In this document: piece after piece, positions 52,357 to 60,715 of the stretch
Layout of the letters: the number at the start of each line of letters is the position of its first letter
Position numbering within the stretch: the first letter of the stretch is position 1
Assembly (NCBI GenBank): GCA_019454105.1
Contig: CP075364.1
Coordinates: forward strand, 1,305,362-1,369,361
Direction of reading: 5' to 3'
DNA length: 64,000 nt
Origin: Fimbriimonadaceae bacterium
Lineage (GTDB): Bacteria > Armatimonadota > Fimbriimonadia > Fimbriimonadales > Fimbriimonadaceae
Notes under the pieces: model-generated
The model's input: only the letters and a program-made list of their open reading frames with translations
What the model was told of the DNA's origin: nothing
Database searches by the model: none
Position numbers and translations under genes: made by a program

Positions 52357-53010
52357 ATGAACGCCACCCTCGCCCTCGCAACCCTCGTTTTCGCTGCCCC
52401 TCTGGCCCAGGACAAAGTCCAGTTCAGCCATCGAATCTCCTCGGGCACGACCTTGAGCACCGAGTTCACCATGACCGGAAGCAACAGCGAGTCCGAGATG
52501 GTGCTCGAATATGCCTGGAACCTGATCGTCAAGAGCGTGAGCGACTCGAAGAAAGAGGTCGAGGTCAAGCCGTCCAAAATGAAAATGTCGTTCATGGGCA
52601 ACTCCATGGATGACCCCGACCTGGCCACCGTGAACTACACGCTGGACGAAAACGGCCTCCCGACGACTGGCAACTTCGCCAGCCGCGAGGCTCTCATCGT
52701 CGTCGGCCTCGCCTTGGGCTATGTCCCAAACGGGGAGCTCTCGGAAGGATCCAAGTTCAAGGCCTCATGGAAGGGCCAGGGAGCCAGCATGCAGCTCGAG
52801 GGCCACTTCGCGGGCATGGTCGAGCACGAAGGCCGCCAGCTGCCCAAGCTTCAGGTCAAGACGACTTTCACCCCCGACGGCCAAGAGGACGGGACGATCT
52901 CTTACGAGGCAGTCTATGACCCCGAGCTCGGAGTGATCATTAAGGCAGACGGCACCGCGACGGTCGACCGTCAGCCCTTCACCGTGAAGCTCGTCACCAA
53001 GAAAGCGTAG
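52357..53010 (+). CDS. Secreted beta-rich protein, unknown function
   Basis: A 217-aa protein with a signal peptide (MNATLALATLVFAAPLAQ). The remainder alternates strands (VQFSHRISSGTTLSTEFTM, LIVKSVSDSKKEVEVKPSKM, LQVKTTFTPDGQEDGTISYE), like lipid-binding or DUF6263-type beta domains. GGAG is 4-5 bases upstream of ATG 52357. It lies 58 bases after the cyclophilin, probably in one transcript, and ends 6 bases from the convergent SDR gene. Confidence 0.7.
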   Translation: MNATLALATLVFAAPLAQDKVQFSHRISSGTTLSTEFTMTGSNSESEMVLEYAWNLIVKSVSDSKKEVEVKPSKMKMSFMGNSMDDPDLATVNYTLDENGLPTTGNFASREALIVVGLALGYVPNGELSEGSKFKASWKGQGASMQLEGHFAGMVEHEGRQLPKLQVKTTFTPDGQEDGTISYEAVYDPELGVIIKADGTATVDRQPFTVKLVTKKA

Positions 53011-53016
53011 ATCGGG

Positions 53017-53730
53017 CTAAAGCAGCCCCTGAGGCGGAGTCAGCACCAGGTCGTCGACCACGGCCCTGTCGTCGGTCTCGATCACACCGAGGATGGCTTC
53101 GGCGACGGCCCGGGCCGGGATCATGTCCTCACGCGGCGGGCTTTGGCCAACTGCCTCCCAAATCGGGGTGTTGGTCGCCCCGGGGTGGACGTGGCTCACC
53201 CGCACACCCTTGCGGCGCACTTCCGCTGAAAGCGCCTTCCCGAAGGCGTACAGCCCGCCTTTGGCGGCAGAATAGGCGGCCGACCCGGGCAGGGCGACCT
53301 GCGTGGTGATGCTGAGCACGTTCACGATGTGGCCGTCGCGGGCATCGAGCATGAGCGGCAAGAGCTCTCGAGTCGCCGCCATCGCCCCCAGCAAGAGCAC
53401 CTGGACATGGGCCGCCACTGTCTCCCATGGCGTCTCGTGATACGGCCCGAACAGCCCGAAACCGGCGTTGTTGACCAGCACGACCCGGCCCAGACCCAGG
53501 CTCTGCACCGCCGACCGGAGCCGAGCCGCCTCTCCGACATGGCCGATGTCGAAGGCTTCCACTTCCACCTGCGGTGAACCCAAGCGGTGACACTCTTCCG
53601 CCACTTCGCGCAAGAGGACCTCCCGCCGGGCAGACAGCACCAACCGATGGCCCCGGGAAGCACAAAGAAGGGACAACTCTCGCCCGATCCCACTGCTCGC
53701 TCCAGTCACGACCACGCGCTTCGCACTCAT
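53017..53730 (-). CDS. Short-chain dehydrogenase/reductase, possible sepiapterin reductase role
   Basis: A 237-aa classical SDR. Cofactor motif VVTGASSGIGRELSLL with an Arg-rich second strand (LVLSARREVLL) favouring NADP, VLVNNAGFGLFGP, catalytic Ser in NVLSITTQVALPGS and YSAAKGG (Tyr and Lys). ATG 53730 overlaps the stop of the PTPS fusion gene (ATGA). In tetrahydrobiopterin synthesis the step after PTPS is an SDR, sepiapterin reductase; the coupling makes a pteridine substrate likely, but this is inference. Confidence 0.88.
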   Translation of the reverse strand: MSAKRVVVTGASSGIGRELSLLCASRGHRLVLSARREVLLREVAEECHRLGSPQVEVEAFDIGHVGEAARLRSAVQSLGLGRVVLVNNAGFGLFGPYHETPWETVAAHVQVLLLGAMAATRELLPLMLDARDGHIVNVLSITTQVALPGSAAYSAAKGGLYAFGKALSAEVRRKGVRVSHVHPGATNTPIWEAVGQSPPREDMIPARAVAEAILGVIETDDRAVVDDLVLTPPQGLL

Positions 53731-54539
53731 CGGACGACCTCGAACACGTTGCGCGCTGTCTCGTGCAGGCGGACACGTTCGAGCCGCGCCGGGAGCTTGC
53801 CTTCCAGCCGGTCGAAGATCGCTTGGGCCACCACCTCGCTGGTGCTCACCCGTCCTTGGAGCTCGGGCACGTCCACGTCAAGGTTCCGGTGGTCGTAACG
53901 GTCCAGGATCTCTCGCTTGACGACCTCGTCCATCTCGTCGATCGGTGCGAGCATGCCGGTCGCCAGGTCGACCGGGCCCCCGACCGTCACCTCGAGCACA
54001 TAGTTGTGCCCGTGACCGGCTGGATGGTTGCACTTGCCGTAGAGCCGCAGGTTTTCGGCCTCGTCAAGCTGGGCGCTGTTCAGCCGGTGGGAGGCGGCGA
54101 ACTCATAGACTCGGGTGATCGTGACCATTTCGGGTTCCTTGACCCACTCCCCATACAGGAGCGGGGTCTCTTCGAGCCTGAGCCCTGTGAGGGCGGCTCC
54201 ATCGGGAAGGTCGGCGAGAGAACTGGACAAGACAAGGAGAAAGTTCTCGAGCGACGGGGGCCGCCCTTCGAACTCGGGCGCCTCATCGTTCAGGCTCCGC
54301 TGGTCGTACTGGCCCACGACCCGCTCTTGGAGCACGTCGTCGATCCGCTTGATGTTGACGACCATGCCCGTGACCGGATCGGTCGGGCCCCTCGCCATGA
54401 CCCAGAGGACGTAGTTGTGGCCGTGGTTGAACGGCGAGGCCCAACGGCCAAAGAGCCGCTTGTTCTCCTCCTCGCTCCGGTCCGGGAGCCAATATCGGTG
54501 CCCCGAACTGAACGACACCCGCCGCGCGAGCGTGACCAC
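53727..54539 (-). CDS. Tandem 6-pyruvoyltetrahydropterin synthase-like fusion
   Basis: A 270-aa protein made of two PTPS/QueD domains (1-137 and 138-270). Domain 2 is complete: zinc His in FAASHRLN and GHGHNY, catalytic Cys170 in YGKCNHPAGHGHNY, Asp216-His217 in YDHRNLD, and Glu in LHETARNVFEV. This GKCNxPxGHGHNY form is that of true PTPS rather than QueD. Domain 1 keeps the zinc histidines (SSGHRYW, NHGHNY) but has Trp33 for the Cys and DQ for DH, so it should be inactive. GTG start; it lies 39 bases after the ABC permease and overlaps the SDR gene. Confidence 0.92.
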   Translation of the reverse strand: MVTLARRVSFSSGHRYWLPDRSEEENKRLFGRWASPFNHGHNYVLWVMARGPTDPVTGMVVNIKRIDDVLQERVVGQYDQRSLNDEAPEFEGRPPSLENFLLVLSSSLADLPDGAALTGLRLEETPLLYGEWVKEPEMVTITRVYEFAASHRLNSAQLDEAENLRLYGKCNHPAGHGHNYVLEVTVGGPVDLATGMLAPIDEMDEVVKREILDRYDHRNLDVDVPELQGRVSTSEVVAQAIFDRLEGKLPARLERVRLHETARNVFEVVR

Positions 54540-54578
54540 AGTCTGAGACTACGGGACGACGACCCGGCCCGCTGGGCC

Positions 54579-55451
54579 CTATCGTGCTCGCTCATAGGGC
54601 TGGCCCAGTGCCGCTGGGGCCCCTCCGCCCTTTCCGACTACGACCAGGACGACCAAAGCCACGACATAGGGCAGAGCGATCAGGGCTTGGTGCGGCAGGC
54701 CAACACCTCTTGCCTGGAACTCAAATTGGAGAGCCTCGAGACCCCCCACGAGCACGCTCGCGGCGAACACCCCCCATGGCCGCCATCGGCCGAACGTCAC
54801 CATGGCGATCGCTACAAACCCCCGGCCCGCCGTCATGCTTTCAGCGAAGGATCCCGCCACCCCGATCGACAAGTAGGCCCCGGCAAGACCGGCGAACAAC
54901 CCCCCGATGACCGCCGCCAACCAGCGCACCCGCTGGGCTGAGAAACCGGCCGCTTCCGCCGCCGAGGGATATTCCCCGCAAGCCCGCAACACAAGACCGA
55001 ACTTGGTTCTAGCCATCACCCAGGCCACAAGCGCCACCAGAGGCACCACGGCCAGGACTACCAAGTCCAATCCCGGCCCGAAACGAGGCAAGGCCGGGAC
55101 GCTGAGCAACTGGCCCGAAGACCCAAACTGGGCGCGGAAAAGCGTGCTCGTCGCACCCAGCGCGACCAAGTTCACCGATGTCCCGACGACGACCTGATCC
55201 AAGGCCAGCCGGATCACGAACAGACCTTGCAGGAGGCCAAGCCCCAAGGAGGCCCCGACACCGGCCAAAAGCCCAATATAAGGCGACCCGGTGGCCAGGG
55301 ACGCCAGCACCCCCGCATACGCTCCTGCCAGCATCTGACCTTCCAGGCCAATGTTGATCAGGCCCGACTTTTGCCCGACCGATTCGCCCAAGCTGGCCAG
55401 TCCCACCGGGGCTCCGAACCGGAGCAACTGCACCAGGAAGCTAAGGTCCAC
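54579..55451 (-). CDS. BMP-type nucleoside ABC transporter, permease 2
   Basis: A 290-aa membrane protein of the BPD_transp_2 (branched-chain/nucleoside) family with about eight or nine helices. LASLGESVGQKSGLINIGLEGQML and LFVIRLALDQVVVGTSVNLVALG are typical of NupQ/BmpC-like permeases. GTG 55451 overlaps the end of the preceding permease gene by 11 bases. It pairs with permease 1 to form the channel. Confidence 0.9.
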   Translation of the reverse strand: MDLSFLVQLLRFGAPVGLASLGESVGQKSGLINIGLEGQMLAGAYAGVLASLATGSPYIGLLAGVGASLGLGLLQGLFVIRLALDQVVVGTSVNLVALGATSTLFRAQFGSSGQLLSVPALPRFGPGLDLVVLAVVPLVALVAWVMARTKFGLVLRACGEYPSAAEAAGFSAQRVRWLAAVIGGLFAGLAGAYLSIGVAGSFAESMTAGRGFVAIAMVTFGRWRPWGVFAASVLVGGLEALQFEFQARGVGLPHQALIALPYVVALVVLVVVGKGGGAPAALGQPYERAR

Positions 55452-56430
55452 CCGCGCCTCCTGCCCGCCGCCACCTGAAAGCGGCCAAGACCCCGAGGAC
55501 GCTCAGACCCTGGATCACATACACCACTGTCGGCCCGACCGCACTGAACCGGGACAAGTTCTCGGAACCGGCCAACAGCGCCCCGAACAGAAGAGACGCC
55601 GCCAAAACGCCCCATGCCTCCAGCCCCCCAAGGAGCGCGACGGGGATCGCCAGGAAGCCCCAACCCTCGGCGAAGCCGTCACCGATCTGTCCCGAGACAC
55701 CCGCGTACGTCACGCCCCCCGCGAGCCCGCACAAAGCGCCCGACAGGGCCATGGCCAGCTTCTTCGTTCGCCCCGTGTCGGTCCGGTTCGCCCGCGCCAC
55801 CCGCGGGTTCTCCCCCACCAGCCGCACCAAAAATCCGGCATGGCTGTACCGGAAGAACGCCCAGATGGCCGCGACCGCCGCCACAGCGACGAACACGCCC
55901 GCGTGCAGGTCGGTCTGTGGATCGAACCTGGGCAACATCGACTCGCTCGGAAGCCGCGCCGAAAGAGGCCTCTGGCGGGTCGGCTCTTGCAAGGGCCCCC
56001 GCACCGCCCAGTCAAGGGCCTGCAGGGACACGAAGTTAAGCAGGATCGTGGTGATCACAGCAGGCACCCGTCGGTGAACCTCCAACCAGCCCGCCAGCCA
56101 CGCCAGGCAAGCTCCACCCAAAGCAGCTGCCGCCAGAAAGCTGACCATGGCCAACGGCCCCACAAGCGGCAGGGCCGCCGCCAGCCAAGCCGCTGCGAGC
56201 CCGCCGACAACATACTGCCCCTCGCCCCCGATGTTGAAGACCCCCGCACGCCATGCCACCACCACACCGAGCCCGACCAAGACGAGCGGTACTGCCCGCA
56301 CGAGTGTCCTCGCCACGCCGAACTTGTCGCCGAACGCCCCCTTGGCGATGAGCGACACGCCAGACACCGGATCCACCCCGAACACCCACAGCGCGACCAA
56401 CACCGACGCCAGCACGATCGCCGCCGTCAC
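55441..56430 (-). CDS. BMP-type nucleoside ABC transporter, permease 1
   Basis: A 329-aa permease of the same family (NupP/BmpB-like). The family motif VVAWRAGVFNIGGEGQYVVGG is clear, followed by several helices and AVITTILLNFVSLQALDW. The start is GTG 56430, 11 bases after the ATPase gene. Confidence 0.9.
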   Translation of the reverse strand: MTAAIVLASVLVALWVFGVDPVSGVSLIAKGAFGDKFGVARTLVRAVPLVLVGLGVVVAWRAGVFNIGGEGQYVVGGLAAAWLAAALPLVGPLAMVSFLAAAALGGACLAWLAGWLEVHRRVPAVITTILLNFVSLQALDWAVRGPLQEPTRQRPLSARLPSESMLPRFDPQTDLHAGVFVAVAAVAAIWAFFRYSHAGFLVRLVGENPRVARANRTDTGRTKKLAMALSGALCGLAGGVTYAGVSGQIGDGFAEGWGFLAIPVALLGGLEAWGVLAASLLFGALLAGSENLSRFSAVGPTVVYVIQGLSVLGVLAAFRWRRAGGAGGP

Positions 56431-56441
56431 AACGACGCGGG

Positions 56442-57860
56442 TCAGGCCGCACCCCCGACCAATCGGTCGGTCAACCGGCCCGACTGGAGGAACACCGTCC
56501 GGTCCGCCAAGGCCTCGAGCTCGTCCAAGTCGGTGCTGATCAGCACGATCCCCGATCCCGCCCGGGCCGCTTCGCGCAACTGCCCATGGACAAAGTCGAC
56601 CGCCTTGAGGTCCAAGCCACGGGTCGGATTCACCGCCACCAGGAGGTCAGGCCGTTGCGACAAGACCCGCGCCACCACCACCTTCTGCTGGTTCCCGCCG
56701 CTCAGGCTCCCGACCAGACTGGTCGCGCCCGCCGAACGGACGTCGAACCGCTCCCTCAGAGCGTCCGCCCAAGACCGGACCGCCCGAGGCCGCCAGAATC
56801 GACCCACCGACAGCCCCGGGTCGCCCTCGTGCCCAATCCGCAAGTTGTCCTCCACGCTCATCGTCAGAGCGAGGCCGTCCGTCTGGCGGTCTTGAGGAAT
56901 GTAGCCCACCCGGGCCGCGCCAGGAACCTCCAACCCGCCAGAGAACGGGCGCACGCCCGCCAGGGCTTCGGCCAGCTCGACCTGCCCGTTGCCGTCCACT
57001 CCGCCGATCCCCAGCACTTCGCCTTCGGCCAGGTCCAGGTCGATCCCGCGCACCGCCTCGTTCCCGCGGTCGCCCCAGACCCTAAGTCCGATGGCCTTCA
57101 AAAGAGGACGCCCCGGGGCCCGCGAAGCAGACACCGGCACCGGATCGCGGTCGCCCACCATCCAGTGCGCCATCTGGTCGGTCGTCGTCCCGCTCACCAA
57201 GGCGGTGGCGACATGGCGTCCTCGCCGGAGCACGGTCACCCGGTCGGCGGCCCGCGCCACCTCGCTCAGTTTGTGGGCGATGAGCACCACCGTCTTCCCT
57301 TCTGCCGCCAGGCCCCTGACGACGCGGATGAGGTCGTCCGCCTCCTCGGGGCTCAAGACGGCGGTGGGCTCGTCGAGCACGATCGTCCTCGCCCCCCCGC
57401 ACAGGGCCTTCAAGACCTCGGCCCGTTGCTGCGCTCCCACCGGCAGGTCGCCAGCCCGGGCCTCGAAGTCGATCTCCCAGCCGAGAGCCGCCGCCCTGTC
57501 CCTCGCCTCGGAGGTCGCCTCGGCCAGATCGAGCCTCCCTCGCAAGCTTCCCGCCCGGTCCAGGGCCACGTTCTCCGCCACCGTGAAGGCGGGCACCAGG
57601 GTGAAGTGCTGGTGGACCATCGCCAGACCCCGTGCCCGGGCCGCAACTGGGTCGCCCAGTGGGAATGGCTCCCCATCGATCTCAAGGGAGCCTTCGTCGG
57701 GCACGATGAAACCGGCCAAGACCTGCACCAAGGTCGACTTCCCCGCCCCGTTCTCGCCAAGAACGGCATGGACCTCGCCAGGAAGGAACTCCACCGACAC
57801 CGAGTCCAGTGCTGGCACCCGGCCGAACCGCTTCGAGACCCCACGGACGACGACGCTCAA
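56442..57860 (-). CDS. Nucleoside ABC transporter, double ATP-binding protein
   Basis: A 472-aa protein with two fused ABC ATPase domains. Domain 1 has Walker A GENGAGKS and Walker B TIVLDEPTAVL, with PVGAQQRAEVLKAL in signature position. Domain 2 begins near 245, has a degenerate Walker A (GIGGVDGNGQVELAEAL) and the signature SLSGGNQQKVVVAR. This asymmetric pairing is normal for RbsA/BmpA-type importers. TTG 57860; 7 bases after the binding-protein gene. Confidence 0.95.
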   Translation of the reverse strand: MSVVVRGVSKRFGRVPALDSVSVEFLPGEVHAVLGENGAGKSTLVQVLAGFIVPDEGSLEIDGEPFPLGDPVAARARGLAMVHQHFTLVPAFTVAENVALDRAGSLRGRLDLAEATSEARDRAAALGWEIDFEARAGDLPVGAQQRAEVLKALCGGARTIVLDEPTAVLSPEEADDLIRVVRGLAAEGKTVVLIAHKLSEVARAADRVTVLRRGRHVATALVSGTTTDQMAHWMVGDRDPVPVSASRAPGRPLLKAIGLRVWGDRGNEAVRGIDLDLAEGEVLGIGGVDGNGQVELAEALAGVRPFSGGLEVPGAARVGYIPQDRQTDGLALTMSVEDNLRIGHEGDPGLSVGRFWRPRAVRSWADALRERFDVRSAGATSLVGSLSGGNQQKVVVARVLSQRPDLLVAVNPTRGLDLKAVDFVHGQLREAARAGSGIVLISTDLDELEALADRTVFLQSGRLTDRLVGGAA

Positions 57861-57867
57861 GACGCCC

Positions 57868-58863
57868 CTAGAACTGGTCCATCGGCACGCTCAGCTTGCC
57901 GCTCGTGATGTCGCCTTTGAGCCTCTCGACCATCTCCTGCACCATCGCCGGTACCTTGGAAGCCAGGTTCGGGTTCCAAACGAAGTCGATGGCCCCTTGC
58001 TTCATCCCATAGACCTCGATGCCGCCCTGGTAAGTCCCCTCTTTCACGCTCTTGGCCAGCCCAAGGAAGGCGGGCTCCGCATTGATGACGGCAGATCCGA
58101 GCACGACCCCGCTTGCGTTGTCGTTTTGGTCCAGGTTGGCCCCGAAGGCGGCCACGCCTTTCTCTTTGCAGGCGTCGAACACGCCCTGTGCGGCGGCGTT
58201 CGCCTGGTGAACGACAAAGTCTGCCCCCTGTCCGATCGCGGCCAAAGTCGCCTGCTTCGCAGCAGCAACGTCCGCGTCCTTCCCGGTGAAGGTCTCAATG
58301 ACCTGCACCCCAGGCTTGGCCCGCTCGGCCCCTGCCCGGAAAGCCTTGAACGTCGACCGGATCGACGGCACGTCAGGCCCCCCGATCATGGCCACCTTTC
58401 CGGTCTTGGTCATCATCCCAGACACGTAGCCAGCCACATAAAACCCCTCCTCCAGGGCGAAGCGGAACGCGCCCGCGTTCGGGGCGGTCTTGCCACCCGA
58501 ACTCGAGACGAACACCGTCTTCGGGAAGTCTTTGGCCACTTCGACCGCGGGCTCGTTGTACTCAAAGCCGTGGCCGAAGACGAGATCATAACCCTCCTGG
58601 GCGTAGCTCCGCATCGCGTCCCGAATCTTCGTCTCGCTCGTCTCCTGGTTGTTCACGGTCGCCCCCAAATCCTTCTGGATAGCCTGCAGGCCACGAAAGG
58701 CCATAGCGTTCCAGCCGGCGTCGCTCACCGGGCCGGGCGTGAGGAGTGCGACACGGAACGATCTTTGGAGATCGCCCTGGGCGACCCGGGCCTCCGGGGC
58801 GCTCGGTTCGCAGCCCCAGGCAAGGAAGGCAAGGGCAGCCCCCGCCAGCGCAACTGTCTTCAT
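57868..58863 (-). CDS. BMP-family substrate-binding lipoprotein
   Basis: A 331-aa periplasmic binding protein of the basic-membrane-protein/PnrA type. Lipoprotein signal VALAGAALAFLAWGC; then FRVALLTPGPVSDAGWNAMAF, DLVFGHGFEYNEPAVEVAKDFP, AGYVSGMMTKTGKVAMIGG and GADFVVHQANAAAQGVFDA, all typical. BMP proteins bind purine nucleosides such as guanosine and inosine. ATG 58863; an in-frame ATG at 58872 is possible. It is the first gene of the importer operon that continues into the PTPS and SDR genes. Confidence 0.93.
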   Translation of the reverse strand: MKTVALAGAALAFLAWGCEPSAPEARVAQGDLQRSFRVALLTPGPVSDAGWNAMAFRGLQAIQKDLGATVNNQETSETKIRDAMRSYAQEGYDLVFGHGFEYNEPAVEVAKDFPKTVFVSSSGGKTAPNAGAFRFALEEGFYVAGYVSGMMTKTGKVAMIGGPDVPSIRSTFKAFRAGAERAKPGVQVIETFTGKDADVAAAKQATLAAIGQGADFVVHQANAAAQGVFDACKEKGVAAFGANLDQNDNASGVVLGSAVINAEPAFLGLAKSVKEGTYQGGIEVYGMKQGAIDFVWNPNLASKVPAMVQEMVERLKGDITSGKLSVPMDQF

Positions 58864-59119
58864 CGTGCGCATTCTACGTGAACGCCCGCCGACCGGCGCT
58901 CGCGCCGCGCGCAAGAGCGGACTTCAGTCTGACGCCTGTCCCATCCTTGCCTCGGGCAGGCGCGGCCTCATCGTCGGCGGGGTTCAGTCCGGGTCCGCGC
59001 AATCGGGCTTCTGTCCGAGGCGAAAAAATTCTGTAGCGACGATCATATTCGGAAGAGAGCCGCGCGGTACGATCCGCGTGGCTTTAGCCTTCACCGTCAC
59101 TCACTGTTAGGAAAGGAAC

Positions 59120-60172
59120 ATGAACATCAACATCCAGACCGTCCTTGCCTCGGTCACCGCCAGCGCCGTCACCTCCGGCGTCGTCCTCGCCGGGTTCGTC
59201 AATCTGCAGGACACCACTCCCGGCACGCCCCAAACCGGCCACATTAACGTCACCGGCACCGTCCGCGCCGGGGCCGTGGGCGTCGGTGTCGCCCCCACCT
59301 CGCACCGGGTCCAGGTGACGTCCACCGGCGCCCAAGGAGCCCTCCGGGGCGACTCGACCACGGCGGCGGCCGTGCTCGGCGTGAGCGACGCCACCGGCGG
59401 CAACTTCATCGCCAAGGGCGCCAACGGCCGTGGGCTCGTCGGAGACTCACAAGCGTCCACAGGAAACGGCTTCGGGGGAGTGTTCGCCACCCGGACCACC
59501 GGCGGCGGGGCCGGGGCCTTCGCCCGCGCCATCGGGGCCAATAACACCAGCACAGGCCTCATCGCCGAGAACACAGCCGCGACCGGCAAGGCCCTCGTCG
59601 CCAGGAACACCGCCAACAACAACACCCTGGAGGCTGGCACCAGCAACGATTCCCTCCTGGCCAGCGGAGCGGTTCCCAGGTATCGATACACTCCAACCAC
59701 ACCCGCCTCAATGGTTCCGATCGCTTATGGGAATGTTCTTTCGGACGCCAGCATCTCGACAGGAAGTGCGAACTTCACCGTGACCAACCCAGCGGTTGGA
59801 AGCTACGAAATCAACATCCAAGGGCTCGACGATCAAATCTTCTCGATGATCATTCTGGCGACTCCACAAGAGTCTGACGGCAGCGAGTTTTGCTCGTATA
59901 CCCTCGCGAACAACGGCGAGGTGAAGATCCAAGTGTTCGACGCTGTCACCAACGCCCTCATCAACAGCGCCTTCTCGTTCGTCATCTTCCGCACGACCGG
60001 TTTCACTGCCTCACCCGCTTCCTTGACCAGGCCTGACATGGGCTCAGCCAAGGACTTCGAGGAGTGGCACCGGCAAGACCCCGTCGGGTTCGAGAGGTTC
60101 CGCCGCGCCTACCAAGACTGGGAGCGCCAGACCCTCTCCACGCAGCAAGCGAGCGTCCCTTCGACCCCGTAA
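59120..60172 (+). CDS. 350-aa surface protein, tandem family copy 1
   Basis: Starts MNINIQTVLASVTASAVTSG, a hydrophobic N-terminal segment that could be a signal or anchor, then VNLQDTTPGTPQTGHINVTG. Residues about 95-190 form short glycine-rich repeats (GRGLVGDSQAS, GFGGVFATRT, STGLIAENTA, GKALVARN), like the beta-helical parts of tail fibres and adhesins. A beta domain follows, and a charged helical end (MGSAKDFEEWHRQDP). AGGAAAGGAAC precedes ATG. The upstream 256 bases contain an AT-rich CATATT but no clear promoter. Two paralogues of exactly the same length follow. Confidence 0.85.
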   Translation: MNINIQTVLASVTASAVTSGVVLAGFVNLQDTTPGTPQTGHINVTGTVRAGAVGVGVAPTSHRVQVTSTGAQGALRGDSTTAAAVLGVSDATGGNFIAKGANGRGLVGDSQASTGNGFGGVFATRTTGGGAGAFARAIGANNTSTGLIAENTAATGKALVARNTANNNTLEAGTSNDSLLASGAVPRYRYTPTTPASMVPIAYGNVLSDASISTGSANFTVTNPAVGSYEINIQGLDDQIFSMIILATPQESDGSEFCSYTLANNGEVKIQVFDAVTNALINSAFSFVIFRTTGFTASPASLTRPDMGSAKDFEEWHRQDPVGFERFRRAYQDWERQTLSTQQASVPSTP

Positions 60173-60244
60173 GCCGGCGGGGCCTTCTGTCCCGCCCCTC
60201 GGCTCCCTCTTCGTAATCGTGGCCTCTGGAGAGTGGGAGCGTCG

Positions 60245-60329
60245 CCCCCTCCCCTGGACTTGCCCGAAAGGGCAGGTCTGGGGGAGGGGGTTGGGGGTGG
60301 GGGAAGTCCGCTCGACGCCGCTAAGCGGC
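60245..60329. repeat. G-rich intergenic repeat, copy A
   Basis: About 85 bases: CCCCCTCCCCTGGACT..., an inverted repeat TGCCCGAAAGGGCA, a run GGGGGAGGGGGTTGGGGGTG and a closing hairpin GCCGCTAAGCGGC. Copies B, C and D match almost base for base. Confidence 0.9.
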
Positions 60330-60357
60330 AAACCCCCGCCCCTGGCCCGGCCCGACA

Positions 60358-60498
60358 GGGCAGGTCTAAGGCCAGAAGCTGACGTTGGGCGACGGGCGCC
60401 CCCTCCCCTGGACTGGCCCGAAAGGGCAGGTCTGGGGGAGGGGGTTGGGGGTGGGGGAAGTCCGCTCGACGCCGCAAAGCGGCGACCCAGAGACCCCG
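60358..60498. repeat. G-rich intergenic repeat, copy B (long form)
   Basis: The core is 60399-60498. A 41-base extension (AGGGCAGGTCTAAGGCCAGA...) precedes it and is also present in copy D. It ends GCCGCAAAGCGGC then GACCCAGAGACCCCG. Confidence 0.9.
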
Positions 60499-60568
60499 AT
60501 CCAATCACTTCCCGCCCTATCAGGGCCGTCGGTCGCTGGTCGCCTCCGCCCGCCCCCTCCCCCTACTT

Positions 60569-60589
60569 CCTCCCCCGTAACGGGGGAGG
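60569..60589. repeat. 10-bp-arm palindrome in C/G-rich context
   Basis: CCTCCCCCGT, one A, then ACGGGGGAGG: a near-perfect palindrome between the repeats and the second surface gene. The one-base centre makes a stable RNA hairpin less likely. Confidence 0.5.
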
Positions 60590-60715
60590 GGGATCCGCCC
60601 ACACCAGAGCGACAGGCAATCCTGGTGTAGTGGCGTGATTCCTGCCTGCTTCTCTCGGCCCGATTGCCCCGTCCCTAGTTTGACAATGGCCATCGGGGGC
60701 CAATAAAGAGAAACT

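Larger units (their letters stand above)
60173..60715. other. 543-base intergenic region with two G-rich repeat copies
   Basis: Contains repeat copies A and B, a short palindrome near 60569-60589 and a possible hairpin (GGCGGG...CCCGCC, 60177-60196) just after the first surface gene. Reading frames here are by-products of the repeats. The last 70 bases should hold the ribosome site and promoter of copy 2; none is clear. Confidence 0.7.

Noticed and set aside
53574-54941. 455-codon plus-strand frame opposite the SDR, PTPS and permease genes
   Set aside because: The minus strand carries conserved catalytic motifs throughout; the plus frame is a high-GC artefact, as are the long plus frames opposite the ABC genes (55351-56895, 56586-57908, 56989-58881).
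60044-60508. Minus-strand frames with Pro/Gly-rich protein over the intergenic repeats
   Set aside because: The same peptide pattern recurs at every repeat copy and comes from the G-rich DNA repeat itself, with no start site or domain.
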